From the NCBI RefSeq assembly GCF_015207525.1, contig NZ_JADEWR010000009.1, forward strand, positions 1-50,901: 50,901 nt of DNA, read 5' to 3'. Positions 41,495-50,042 of this stretch are shown in pieces (within the stretch, counting starts at the first letter, position 1; each line of letters starts with the position of its first letter). The position numbers were made by a program, and so were the translations under genes. The notes under the pieces were generated by a model, which was not told the DNA's origin, did not search any database, and worked only from the letters and a program-made list of their open reading frames with translations. Source of the stretch: Nodosilinea sp. LEGE 06152. Its GTDB lineage: Bacteria > Cyanobacteriota > Cyanobacteriia > Phormidesmidales > Phormidesmidaceae.

Positions 41495-41959
41495 ATGGCC
41501 AATCACCCCTCTACCGAAAGTGTCAATTCCAACCTAAAAGCAGGTATTGACCTGTTCAATCAGGGCGAATACTACCGCTGCCACGACGTGCTGGAAGCGA
41601 TTTGGATGGAGGCCAACACCTTAGAAAAGCCTTTTTACCAAGGCATTCTGCAAATTGCCGTGGGGCTGTATCACCTGGGCAACCACAACTGGCAAGGGGC
41701 CTCTATTCTTTTGGGAGAGGGGGTAAATCGTCTGCGCCCGTTCGAGCCTACCTACGCCGGGGTAGACGTGGCCCGCCTGGTAGACTGCGGCTGGGCCTGG
41801 CTGACAATGCTGCACCAAACCGGCCCCGATCGCGTGGCGGAGGTGGCCGCTGCGGTACCCCTGGCCCAGGGCGAACCAGCAGCTGGGGCTGACCCCGACG
41901 CCGTAGTGGCAATTGCAGGCATTGATACTCCGCTACCGGCGCTCTATCTATTTACATAG
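41495..41959 (+). CDS. DUF309 domain protein
   Basis: About 154 residues. The DUF309 helix pair is clear: GIDLFNQGEYYRCHDVLEAI with WMEA, then KPFYQGILQIAVGLYHLGNH and ASILLGEGVNRLRPF. The His and Glu in CHDVLE, and His in YHLGN are conserved and could bind metal. Function is unknown. ATG at 41495 was chosen because it begins the conserved part. The long tail after residue 115 (AAVPLAQGEPAAGADPDA) is low complexity. The next gene's open frame overlaps the end, but its true start is further right. Confidence 0.8.
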   Translation: MANHPSTESVNSNLKAGIDLFNQGEYYRCHDVLEAIWMEANTLEKPFYQGILQIAVGLYHLGNHNWQGASILLGEGVNRLRPFEPTYAGVDVARLVDCGWAWLTMLHQTGPDRVAEVAAAVPLAQGEPAAGADPDAVVAIAGIDTPLPALYLFT

Positions 41960-42095
41960 CGTGAGATCGACCCCAGGTTTGAGGTTCCCAGCGCTGCCCC
42001 AAAGCCGAGCGGAGCGACGCTCGTTAGCAACAGCGCTCCCTGCTAGGATGAATTCTGTGCCGTTGGGGCGCGCTGTTCTCTTGCCAACGTCGACT

Positions 42096-43259
42096 ATGCA
42101 AATTTATTTAGACTACAGCGCCACCACGCCTCCGCGTCCGGAGGCGATCGCCGCCATGAGCACTTGCCTGGCAGACCAGTGGGGCAACCCCTCCAGCCTG
42201 CACCAGTGGGGCAACCGATCGGCCACGGTGCTAGAGCGGGCGCGATCGCAGGTGGCCGGGTTGCTCAATGCCCCTGCCGAGGCCGTAGTGTTTACGGCAG
42301 GGGGCACCGAGGCCGACAACCTGGCCCTGATGGGAGTCGCCCAGCGCTACCGGGTGCCCCAACACCTCATTATTTCGGCGGTAGAGCATTCAGCGATCGA
42401 AAAACCGGCCCAGCAGCTCGAAGCGTTGGGTTGGCAGGTGACGCGGCTGCCGGTGAACGCCCAGGGGCGAGTCAGCCCCAGCGATCTGCGCCAGGCCCTG
42501 CGCGACAACACCGTGCTGGTGTCAATCATCTACGGCCAGAGCGAAGTTGGCACCCTACAGCCCATTCAGGCGCTAGGCCAAATCGCCCGTGACCACGGGG
42601 CGCTGTTTCACACCGATGCGGTGCAGGTGGCCGGGCGGCTGCCGCTGGATATGCAAACCCTGCCGGTCGATCTGCTATCGCTCTCCAGCCACAAGATCTA
42701 CGGTCCCCAGGGAGCGGGGGCGCTGTACGTGCGGCCTGGGGTAGAGCTGGTGCCGCTGCTGGGCGGCGGTGGTCAGGAGTTGGGCCTGCGGTCGGGCACC
42801 CAGGCGGTGCCTACCCTGGCTGGGTTTGGGGTGGCGGCCGCCCTGGCCGCTGAAGAACTGACCGCCGAAACCCGGCGACTGATTGGCCTGCGCGATCGCC
42901 TCTTTGACCAGCTGGCCAGCGTGGCTGAGCTGACCCCAACGGGCGATCGCTACCAGCGGCTGCCCCACCACGCCAGCTTTTGCATTGCCGCCGATGGCGA
43001 GCAGGTCAGCGGTCGCACCCTGGTGCGCGAAATGAACTTGGCCGGCATTGGCATTAGCGCCGGGGCGGCCTGCCGCAGCGGCAAGCTCAGCCCCAGCCCG
43101 GTGCTGCTGGCGATGGGCTACAGCGATCGCGCCGCCAGCTGCGGCATTCGTCTCACCCTAGGGCGACATACCACCGCCGCCGATATTGACTGGGTGACGA
43201 TGGTGCTGCGCCAGGTGCTGGGTCGCGCCCTGGCCTCTCTCAGCCTGACCCCTGTGTAG
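42096..43259 (+). CDS. Cysteine desulfurase (NifS/IscS-like)
   Basis: A 387-residue PLP enzyme. MQIYLDYSATTPPRPEAIAA opens it, FTAGGTEADNLALMG binds PLP phosphate, AVEHSAIEKP has the stacking His, HTDAVQVAGRLPLD the PLP Asp, SSHKIYGPQGAGAL the Schiff-base Lys 200 and SAGAACRSGKLSPSPVLLAM the persulfide Cys 326 in the mobile loop. It takes sulfur from cysteine for Fe-S clusters and thiolated cofactors. The layout with a C-terminal short loop fits group I NifS/IscS, not SufS. No scaffold gene (iscU, nifU) is adjacent. The start ATG at 42096 lacks a strong Shine-Dalgarno. A DUF1995 gene follows after 14 bases. Confidence 0.92.
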   Translation: MQIYLDYSATTPPRPEAIAAMSTCLADQWGNPSSLHQWGNRSATVLERARSQVAGLLNAPAEAVVFTAGGTEADNLALMGVAQRYRVPQHLIISAVEHSAIEKPAQQLEALGWQVTRLPVNAQGRVSPSDLRQALRDNTVLVSIIYGQSEVGTLQPIQALGQIARDHGALFHTDAVQVAGRLPLDMQTLPVDLLSLSSHKIYGPQGAGALYVRPGVELVPLLGGGGQELGLRSGTQAVPTLAGFGVAAALAAEELTAETRRLIGLRDRLFDQLASVAELTPTGDRYQRLPHHASFCIAADGEQVSGRTLVREMNLAGIGISAGAACRSGKLSPSPVLLAMGYSDRAASCGIRLTLGRHTTAADIDWVTMVLRQVLGRALASLSLTPV

Positions 43260-43273
43260 TGTTCTAACTTCTG

Positions 43274-44041
43274 ATGGCCGCCATGACTCAAGATGACGTG
43301 ACAAACTCTGCCGTGCTCACCGTACCGACCAGCCTGGAAGACGCGATCGCCCAGGCCCGAGGGGCCGCTCAGGCGGCTATTCAGGCTGGAGTCCCCCGCA
43401 TGGTGGTGGAGTTGGCCTACTCCGAGCTAAAGGGCCTGCCCGTGGCCCAGCAGTTTTATCCCGCCCTGCAAGAGCTGGGCCTTGTTTTCAAGGTTTACTT
43501 TCCCGATGCGGGGGCGGCGGCTCTGGCCCGCCGCGACTGGGGCAACCCCGACTTTGTGGTGCGGGCCATCGGTGAGCTCCACAGCGAAATGGAGCCTGGC
43601 GACCAGGCTTACCTGTTTGTCGAGCCCTCGTCGATCGAGGTCAACCAGGTCGAAGAGATGTGTGCTCAGGCCGGTGACGCCTTTGTAATTATGCTCAACC
43701 CCAAGCTAGAGGATGTGGCCACCATTGGCATTGGCTACGCTGGGCGGCAGCTGCGCGATCGCTTTCTCAGCACCCTGGAGTCGGTCTACTACCTGCGACC
43801 CCTGGAGGGGGCGGTGCTGCTGCGCTGCTACCCGCACCCCTGGCAGGTGTGGCAGGAAACCGAGGCGGGCTACACACTGCTAGCTGAAACGCCCCAAAAG
43901 CCCTCTGGCGAAGAGATCGATCGAGTTTTGCTAGGCGAAACCGCTCCGGCCTCAGGTGCCTCTGCCGATGCCCCAGTCAAAGGCAAACGGGGCGGCTTTT
44001 TAAACGAGCTGCAGGGGTTTATTCGGGCGCTCACCCAGTAA
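43274..44041 (+). CDS. DUF1995 family protein
   Basis: A 255-residue protein of the DUF1995 family, which is restricted mainly to cyanobacteria and plastids. PTSLEDAIAQARGAAQAAIQ, VELAYSELKGLPVAQQFYPA, FPDAGAAALARRDWG, VEPSSIEVNQVEEM and the later LNPKLEDVATIGIGYAGRQL, RDRFLSTLESVYYLRP follow the family outline. Nothing in it reveals the reaction; plant relatives are chloroplast proteins, some named LPA3-like for photosystem assembly. The C-terminal 35 residues (SGASADAPVKGKRGGFLNEL) are a variable linker. It is 14 bases behind the cysteine desulfurase and likely shares its transcript. Confidence 0.85.
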   Translation: MAAMTQDDVTNSAVLTVPTSLEDAIAQARGAAQAAIQAGVPRMVVELAYSELKGLPVAQQFYPALQELGLVFKVYFPDAGAAALARRDWGNPDFVVRAIGELHSEMEPGDQAYLFVEPSSIEVNQVEEMCAQAGDAFVIMLNPKLEDVATIGIGYAGRQLRDRFLSTLESVYYLRPLEGAVLLRCYPHPWQVWQETEAGYTLLAETPQKPSGEEIDRVLLGETAPASGASADAPVKGKRGGFLNELQGFIRALTQ

Positions 44042-44095
44042 CTTGGCAACCTCTGCACCTCTTCCTTCTGTTACGCAAGATCGTGCCTCAGGGAT

Positions 44096-44126
44096 ACTGT
44101 CTTGAGTCCTGACCTGGGGTTATACT
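44096..44126 (+). promoter_or_regulatory. Possible promoter of cphA
   Basis: TATACT at 44121-44126 (extended as TTATACT) is a good -10; the expected -35 position (TGTCTT, 44098-44103) is weak. Lies about 85 bases before the cphA ATG. Confidence 0.25.
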
Positions 44127-44211
44127 GCACTACACCCCGCCTGATCAGCCCCTGTCATCTGCGCTGCTCTCAAGCCAACCCTGTTCTACGACTGGTGAGT
44201 TACGACAGCCC

Positions 44212-46920
44212 ATGCGAATTCTTAAAACCCAGACTCTCCGAGGGCCAAATTTTTGGAGCATCCGCTACCCAAACTTAATCCTGATGCGGCTGGACCTAGA
44301 AGACCTCGCCGATCGCCCCTCTGACCAAATTCCTGGGTTCTATGAAGCGCTGGTCGAAACGCTGCCCAGCCTGATTGAGCACTTCTGCTCGCCAGGGCAT
44401 CGCGGCGGCTTTTTGAGCCGGGTGCGGCAGGGCACCTACATGGGTCACATCATTGAGCACGTGGCCCTAGAGCTACAGACCATGGCCGGTATGCCCGTGG
44501 GCTTTGGCCGCACCCGCGCCGTCGCAGAACCGGGCGTTTACCAGGTGGTGTTTGAGTACCAAAACGAGCAGGCCGGGCGCTACGCGGCGCGGGCGGCGGT
44601 GCGGTTGTGCAACAGTCTGGTAGAAACCGGCCACTACGCCAAATCTGAACTCGAGCAAGACCTGGCCGATCTCGCCGAGTTTCGCCTTGATGCCGCCCTC
44701 GGCCCCAGCACCGAAGCCATTGTGCGCGCCGCCGAAACCCAGGATATTCCCTGGATGCAGCTCTCAACCCGAGCCATGATTCAGCTCGGCTACGGTCGCT
44801 ACCAGCAGCGGGTGCAGGCCACCCTGAGCAGCAAAACCAGCATTTTGGCCGTCGAGCTAGCCTCGGATAAAGAGGGCACCAAGCAAATTTTGCGCAATGC
44901 CGGGGTGCCCGTGCCCCGGGGCACCGTTATTTACTACCTCGATGAGCTGGAGAATGCGATCGAGGATGTTGGCGGCTACCCGATTGTGATTAAGCCCCTC
45001 GACGGCAACCATGGGCGCGGCATCACCATTGATATCGACACTTACCAGGCCGCTGAAGAGGCCTACGAAGCCGCCAAGGACGTGTCTAAGGGGGTAATTG
45101 TCGAACGCTTTTACCGGGGCCGCGACCACCGAGTACTGGTGATCAACGGGCGAGTGATTGCGGTGGCCGAGCGGGTGCCGGCCCACGTGGTCGGCGACGG
45201 CAAATCGACCATTGAGCAGCTGATCGACATCACCAATCAAGACCCGCGTCGGGGCGTTGGCCACGACAACCTGCTCACCCGCATTGAGGTCGATCGCACC
45301 ACCTGGCAGCTGCTCGATCGCAAGGGCTACAGCCTCGACACCGTGCTGCCCGCCGGCGAGATGTGCTATCTGCGGGCCACCGCCAACCTGAGCACGGGCG
45401 GCATCGCCATCGATCGCACCGACGACATTCACCCCGACAATGTCTGGGTAGCCCAGCGCATCGCCAAAACCATCGGCCTCGATATTGCTGGCATCGACGT
45501 CGTCACCACCGATATTTCTAAGCCCCTGCGCGAGGTAGACGGGGTCATTGTCGAGGTCAATGCGGCTCCGGGGCTGCGCATGCACGTGTGCCCCAGCGTC
45601 GGCATTGCCCGCAACGTGGCCGAGCCAATCCTGTCGATGCTGTTTCCGCCCGGTACCCCCGCCCGCATTCCGGTCGTGGCCATCACCGGCACCAACGGCA
45701 AAACCACTACCACCCGCCTCACCGCCCACATCTTTAGGCAGACGGGACAAATGGTTGGTTTTACCACCACCGACGGCATTTACATCGGCGACAACATGGT
45801 CGAGCCGGGCGACACCACCGGCCCCCAGAGCGCCCAGGTCATTCTGCAAGACCCCACCGTCGAGGTGGCGGTGCTGGAAACGGCGCGCGGGGGCATTCTG
45901 CGATCGGGGTTAGCGTTCAAAGACTGCGATATCGGCGTGGTGCTCAACGTCGCCGCCGACCACATGGGCCTGGGCGACATCGAAACCCTCGAAGATATGG
46001 CCCACCTCAAGAGCGTCGTGGCCGAAACCGTTCGCCCCAGCGGCTACGCGGTGCTCAACGCCGACGACCCCCTGGTGGCAGCGATGGCCCAGCGGGTGAA
46101 GAGTCAGGTGGCCTACTTCTCAATGGACCCCCACAACGAGCTAGTGCGCAAGCATTCCCAGCAGGGGGGCTTAGCCGCCGTCTACGAGCAGGGCTACCTG
46201 TCTATTCTCAAAGGCGACTGGCTGCTGCGCATTGAGCAGGCCGAGAAGGTGCCCCTCACCATGGGCGGCAAGGCTCCCTTTCAAATTGCCAACGCGCTGG
46301 CGGCCAGTCTGGCGGCCTTTGCCCAGGGGGTTGATATTGGCTGCATTCGCCAGGCGCTACACACCTTTGAGGCCTCCACCGACCAAACGCCGGGCCGCAT
46401 GAACCTGTTTAACCTGGGCCGCTTCCACGCCCTGGTCGACTACGCCCACAACCCCGCCAGCTACGAGGCCCTGGGCGGCTTTGTGAAGAACTGGCCGGGG
46501 CGACGAATTGGCGTGGTCGGGGGGCCGGGCGATCGCCGCGACGACGACTTTATTACCCTGGGCAAGCTGGCCGCCCAGATGTTCAACGACATCATCGTTA
46601 AGGAAGACGACGACACCCGCGGCCGCAATCGTGGCGATGCCGCTAAATGGATTGTCCACGGCATCGAAGAGGTGGTCAGCGAGGCCACCTACCGCACCAT
46701 TCTGAATGAGACCGAGGCCGTCAACACCGCCCTCGATACAGCCCCAGACGACAGCCTGGTAGTCATTTTGCCTGAGAGCGTCACCCGCGCGATCGCCCTG
46801 ATCAAGGCCCGCAACCCGCTGCCCCATCAGACCCTAGTGACTAATGGGGCGATTGAGGCAGTCGCTCAACCTATCGATCAATACGCTGAGGTAGCGCCCT
46901 CTGGCCCAGCTAAAAGGTAA
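44212..46920 (+). CDS. cphA: Cyanophycin synthetase
   Basis: A 902-residue enzyme with the standard three-part layout. Residues 1-160 (MRILKTQTLRGPNFWSIRYP, GTYMGHIIEHVALELQ) are the N-terminal domain; 165-480 the ATP-grasp domain that adds Asp (VIKPLDGNHGRGITIDI, ERFYRGRDHRVLVI, VEVNAAPGLRMH); from 490 the Mur-ligase-like domain that adds Arg (P-loop TGTNGKTTTTRL near 492, LETARGGILRSGLAF, VDYAHNPASYEALGG). It makes the nitrogen reserve multi-L-arginyl-poly-L-aspartate without a template. The usual partner cphB (cyanophycinase) is not next to it. Its TAA abuts the stop of the convergent TPR gene with no gap. Confidence 0.97.
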   Translation: MRILKTQTLRGPNFWSIRYPNLILMRLDLEDLADRPSDQIPGFYEALVETLPSLIEHFCSPGHRGGFLSRVRQGTYMGHIIEHVALELQTMAGMPVGFGRTRAVAEPGVYQVVFEYQNEQAGRYAARAAVRLCNSLVETGHYAKSELEQDLADLAEFRLDAALGPSTEAIVRAAETQDIPWMQLSTRAMIQLGYGRYQQRVQATLSSKTSILAVELASDKEGTKQILRNAGVPVPRGTVIYYLDELENAIEDVGGYPIVIKPLDGNHGRGITIDIDTYQAAEEAYEAAKDVSKGVIVERFYRGRDHRVLVINGRVIAVAERVPAHVVGDGKSTIEQLIDITNQDPRRGVGHDNLLTRIEVDRTTWQLLDRKGYSLDTVLPAGEMCYLRATANLSTGGIAIDRTDDIHPDNVWVAQRIAKTIGLDIAGIDVVTTDISKPLREVDGVIVEVNAAPGLRMHVCPSVGIARNVAEPILSMLFPPGTPARIPVVAITGTNGKTTTTRLTAHIFRQTGQMVGFTTTDGIYIGDNMVEPGDTTGPQSAQVILQDPTVEVAVLETARGGILRSGLAFKDCDIGVVLNVAADHMGLGDIETLEDMAHLKSVVAETVRPSGYAVLNADDPLVAAMAQRVKSQVAYFSMDPHNELVRKHSQQGGLAAVYEQGYLSILKGDWLLRIEQAEKVPLTMGGKAPFQIANALAASLAAFAQGVDIGCIRQALHTFEASTDQTPGRMNLFNLGRFHALVDYAHNPASYEALGGFVKNWPGRRIGVVGGPGDRRDDDFITLGKLAAQMFNDIIVKEDDDTRGRNRGDAAKWIVHGIEEVVSEATYRTILNETEAVNTALDTAPDDSLVVILPESVTRAIALIKARNPLPHQTLVTNGAIEAVAQPIDQYAEVAPSGPAKR

Positions 46921-47937
46921 CTACAGCGCCAGCAAGCGGTTGATAAACTCGGCCTCCAAAGACTTCTGCTGAAGGTTACGCGCAATCTGTAGCCCCCGAG
47001 TAAAGGCTTGCTCAGCCCGGTCGGGGGCTTCGGTTTTAAGGTAGTAGTCGCCCAGCCAGCGGTAGGTGAGGGCTGTTTGCAGATCGGGGGGGGTAGTGCC
47101 CAGGGTGAGGGCGCTGCGCTGATCGAGGTACTGCTTGACCAGGTTCAACTCGTTGCGGCCCAGGTAAATGCCCAGCAGACCGTCGATGGCGCGAATTTGC
47201 AGAGCGCTGTTGCCCGCCTCGACACCGGCTCGCAGCCCCACCCGGTAGGCCCCGATCGCATTCGTCTCGCGGCCCAGAGCCACGTATACGTCTCCCAAAC
47301 TGTTAGAGGAGTGAGCTTCACCCACGTAGTCGCTGGCCAAAATGCGGTAGTTGGCCGCCGCCTCTAGCAGGCGCACCGCTACGTCTAAATCGCCACGCTG
47401 AGTGGCCACCTGACCCAGGTTGCTCAGCGATAGACCAATGGCCCGCGAGTCGCCCGTAGTGCGGGCGAGCTGCAGCGCCTCCTCAAAATGGGCCTGCCCT
47501 TCCAGCAGCCGCCCCCGGTTTACGTAGAGATTGCCCAAGTTGTTGAGACCGTAGACCTGACCCAAAGGGTCATCGTTGTCACGGGCGGTGCCAATGCGCA
47601 GCACCAGCGCCCGCTCAGCCTCTGGGTATTGCCCCAGGGTGGCAAAGGCAGCCCCCATCGAGCCGTAGGCCTGCCCCGCCGCTTGGCCATCGCCCAGTAG
47701 ACGGTAGATCTCAGCCGCCTCAGCCCAGGAGTCGACAGCTGCGGTCAAGTTGCCCTCGTTCAGCTGCTGGTTACCCAGCTGCATCCAGCCGTCAGCTACG
47801 TCGCGCGATGACCCCTGGGTAGCGTCGAGGGGTCGAATATCGAGCTGCTCCTCGAGGTTGAGCGCTGAGGCAGGCTGGCTCAGCCCCGCCAGCAGCAGGG
47901 GCAACATTCCCAGGACGAGTAGATAGTTGTGATTCAT
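46921..47937 (-). CDS. Exported TPR-repeat protein
   Basis: About 338 residues. MNHNYLLVLGMLPLLLAGLS and cleavage near PASA form a signal peptide, so it acts in the periplasm or on the outer membrane. The rest is a row of about seven tetratricopeptide helices (GQAYGSMGAAFATLGQYPEA, VYGLNNLGNLYVNRGRLLEG, IGLSLSNLGQVATQRGDLDV and so on), a protein-binding scaffold. The ATG at 47937 is the only one giving a signal peptide; it has no strong ribosome-binding site. Partner unknown. The 3' end touches that of cphA, so transcripts from the two genes run into each other. Confidence 0.82.
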   Translation of the reverse strand: MNHNYLLVLGMLPLLLAGLSQPASALNLEEQLDIRPLDATQGSSRDVADGWMQLGNQQLNEGNLTAAVDSWAEAAEIYRLLGDGQAAGQAYGSMGAAFATLGQYPEAERALVLRIGTARDNDDPLGQVYGLNNLGNLYVNRGRLLEGQAHFEEALQLARTTGDSRAIGLSLSNLGQVATQRGDLDVAVRLLEAAANYRILASDYVGEAHSSNSLGDVYVALGRETNAIGAYRVGLRAGVEAGNSALQIRAIDGLLGIYLGRNELNLVKQYLDQRSALTLGTTPPDLQTALTYRWLGDYYLKTEAPDRAEQAFTRGLQIARNLQQKSLEAEFINRLLAL

Positions 47938-48090
47938 TTCTGGTGCCCTCCCCAGGCGTATACCAAGTCCAGCTCGGGATCTGTAGTTTTCCCACCGGCA
48001 GAACTCCATTTCTGAACTTGGATGAGGCATGGTCTCCCAAGTCTTCTCCCAGGGTTCAACGCGACGGGTAGCGGTTATCGGTGGGTCAAC

Positions 48091-48855
48091 TCAGTTAGCC
48101 CACTCGTTGCCCAGTTCTCCCCCAGCGCCAACCAGACTAATTTCATCTAGCCCTGCCGCTTCTAAATCGGGCACGTCGAGCAGGTCGTTGAGGTCGTCAG
48201 GCAGCAGTTCGGGCCGCAGGGAGCCGTCGCCCAAATAAATTTGGCGAATGTCCTCGGGCAGGGCGGCTTCTAGATGTTGAAAAGCCAGTCCTAGCTTTTG
48301 GCGCACCTCAGCGGCCGTCAGGGTTTCGCCCTCGGCTTGCAGGTAGGCCGCGATCCGGTTTTCGCTCCAGCGGAAGGTGAGCGCCATCACGGCTACCAGG
48401 CGCTCGACCGCAGGCAGGCGATCGAGTGCCTGTTCGACGTAGCACCAGAAGGGCGGCGTCGCCTGCTCCAGAGAGTAGTGAATGGACTCGACCTCGGGCA
48501 CTACGGCCTGGTTGATGCATAGAGCCGTGATGTTGATCAGCCAGTTCTGTAGGGTAAAGGCACCCGGCCCTTCGCCTGCCACCGCCTCGGGGCACTCTAC
48601 TCCGCCCAGCTCGTGGAGAATGTGCCGCCAGGTGAGGGCAAACAGGTACTCGGCCTGCACCGGCGATCGCGCCGAGTGGCGGATCAGACTGTAGACCATG
48701 GGGCTGTAGCGGCAGAAGATGGCCGTGAAGTAGCGCCCGGCCTCGCCGTGGTGCTGAAACAGCTGCACCAGCTCGCGATCGCTCAAATGGTGCAGCCCCT
48801 GCACCAGCCGGTGGTCGCACTCAGGAAAGTTGGGAATATGCGCTGTGCTAGACAT
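48091..48855 (-). CDS. Sigma-70-like (ECF-type) protein
   Basis: A 254-residue cytoplasmic protein. LSDRELVQLFQHHGEAGRYF then TAIFCRYSPMVYSLIRHSAR looks like sigma region 2 (L----D--AF--LY-RY---VY), and LPAVERLVAVMALTFRWSEN, RIAAYLQAEGETLTAAEVRQ resembles a diverged region 4 helix-turn-helix. Between them is a long insert with Cys residues. The C-terminal 55 residues are acidic (PDDLNDLLDVPDLEAAGLDE). I judge it a diverged group 3/4 sigma factor or a sigma-like regulator; no anti-sigma gene is adjacent (an exported TPR protein is next downstream). An older name cannot be given. Confidence 0.55.
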   Translation of the reverse strand: MSSTAHIPNFPECDHRLVQGLHHLSDRELVQLFQHHGEAGRYFTAIFCRYSPMVYSLIRHSARSPVQAEYLFALTWRHILHELGGVECPEAVAGEGPGAFTLQNWLINITALCINQAVVPEVESIHYSLEQATPPFWCYVEQALDRLPAVERLVAVMALTFRWSENRIAAYLQAEGETLTAAEVRQKLGLAFQHLEAALPEDIRQIYLGDGSLRPELLPDDLNDLLDVPDLEAAGLDEISLVGAGGELGNEWAN

Positions 48856-49235
48856 GGGTTAAGCCGTGAAAAACATTCGCCACTACCCCCCAGCTGCCGC
48901 TGGGGCCAAGGCCTGCCGCCAACTGATGCGGATAAATCAGCTTCTAATATACCTAGCGTGGCGATTTTGGCGACTTATTTTTTTTGCAAACAAGCCTGAC
49001 TTGCAAAGATTTGGCAATTTGGCGGTAGCCCGCACCCCAGGGCCTGGGCTCCATGCCCTAGTATTTGGCCAGGACCAGGGCGATCGCTGTTTTAAGCTGG
49101 CCGTTTCCAGGGCAAGCACACTCAATATTTTCAATCAATATAGAGTTTATTGCAGAATTGATACACTGAGAATGGCCATCCCTGCCGCTATGGGTACCTC
49201 GCCAGCCGCCGTTTTGTCACCTCCCGTGTGGGCCT
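48856..49235. other. Divergent intergenic region
   Basis: Lies between the sigma-like gene (minus) and the VOC gene (plus). It holds AT-rich patches (ATTTTTTTTGC-like run at about 48975; TCAATATTTTCAATCAATAT at 49123-49142) that suit promoters, but no confident -35/-10 pair can be named. No gene seen. Confidence 0.35.
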
Positions 49236-49814
49236 ATGTTGTTTAACCTATCCCTGACCGCCCCCGCCCCCGTTGCTCTGCTGGGGCTACCCCTCGACAG
49301 CATCATGTCAACTCAGGGGGTAATGGTCATGCTGCTGGTGGCCTACGCTGGGGCCATGTGGATGTTTCTCAAAAGCGCTCCCAAGGTCTACACGGTGATG
49401 GTGTCTGACCTGGAGGTAGCCCGCCGCTTCTACGAGGGCATGCTCAACCTGCCCGCCGCCGAGGTGCCGCTGCACTACTACTACAATTACGAGCAAACCC
49501 TGGGTACCGCCGGGCTTGACCCCATGTACCTGGGTGGGGCCACCAGCTTGGCCAACCAGGGCACCCTCAGCAGCCCCGAGGGGCTGTGGTACCAGCTGCG
49601 CAAAAACACCCAGCTGCACGTGGTCAGCGGAGCCAGCCTGGGCCATCGCAACCAGCAGCGCCACGTGTGCTTCGACCACAACTGCCTGGAGTACATTCTG
49701 ATGCGGGTGCAGTTGGGTGGCCTACAGCACAAGATTCGCAACGAAAAACCCCTCAATTTTTTGGTCAGAGACTACGACAACCAGGTAATTGAACTTGCCG
49801 AAGTCAGCGATTAG
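49236..49814 (+). CDS. Membrane-anchored VOC (glyoxalase-fold) protein
   Basis: A 192-residue protein. An N-terminal hydrophobic segment (STQGVMVMLLVAYAGAMWMF) anchors it in a membrane; the remainder begins like VOC-fold proteins (PKVYTVMVSDLEVARRFYEG MLNLP) and ends NFLVRDYDNQVIELAEVSD, also typical. The usual metal His/Glu positions are not clearly preserved at the start (VYTVMVSD has no His), but the C-terminal Glu of VIELAE is. Similar proteins occur in cyanobacteria; function unknown. A GTG/ATG choice is simple: ATG at 49236 is followed directly by the hydrophobic region. Alone between two intergenic regions. Confidence 0.75.
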   Translation: MLFNLSLTAPAPVALLGLPLDSIMSTQGVMVMLLVAYAGAMWMFLKSAPKVYTVMVSDLEVARRFYEGMLNLPAAEVPLHYYYNYEQTLGTAGLDPMYLGGATSLANQGTLSSPEGLWYQLRKNTQLHVVSGASLGHRNQQRHVCFDHNCLEYILMRVQLGGLQHKIRNEKPLNFLVRDYDNQVIELAEVSD

Positions 49815-50042
49815 TCCTTAAAGGGTGCTTTACTGCGCGACTTCCCATACGTAGCGCGCCATCGGCTGGTATGAGATCGAGAGTGGCATCTATGGGCGGC
49901 TAGGTAAGGCCAGGGGGCATGAGCAACGCTACAGGCCAAGGTCAACAGCCCCATAAAGGTTGTAAAACCCTGACGGCGTTGGCTAGCGTATCCATGCTGG
50001 TGCGACCCGTTTAGCCCTGCAGTTGTCGCTTTAAAATTCGCT

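Noticed and set aside
44042..44211. Riboswitch in the cphA leader
   Set aside because: No known aptamer core or conserved helix could be identified by eye.
44857..45849. 330-codon open frame on the minus strand inside cphA
   Set aside because: Fully antisense to a clearly conserved enzyme; composition (Gly/Ala/Val/Asp/His) is that of a GC-rich shadow frame, no motif.
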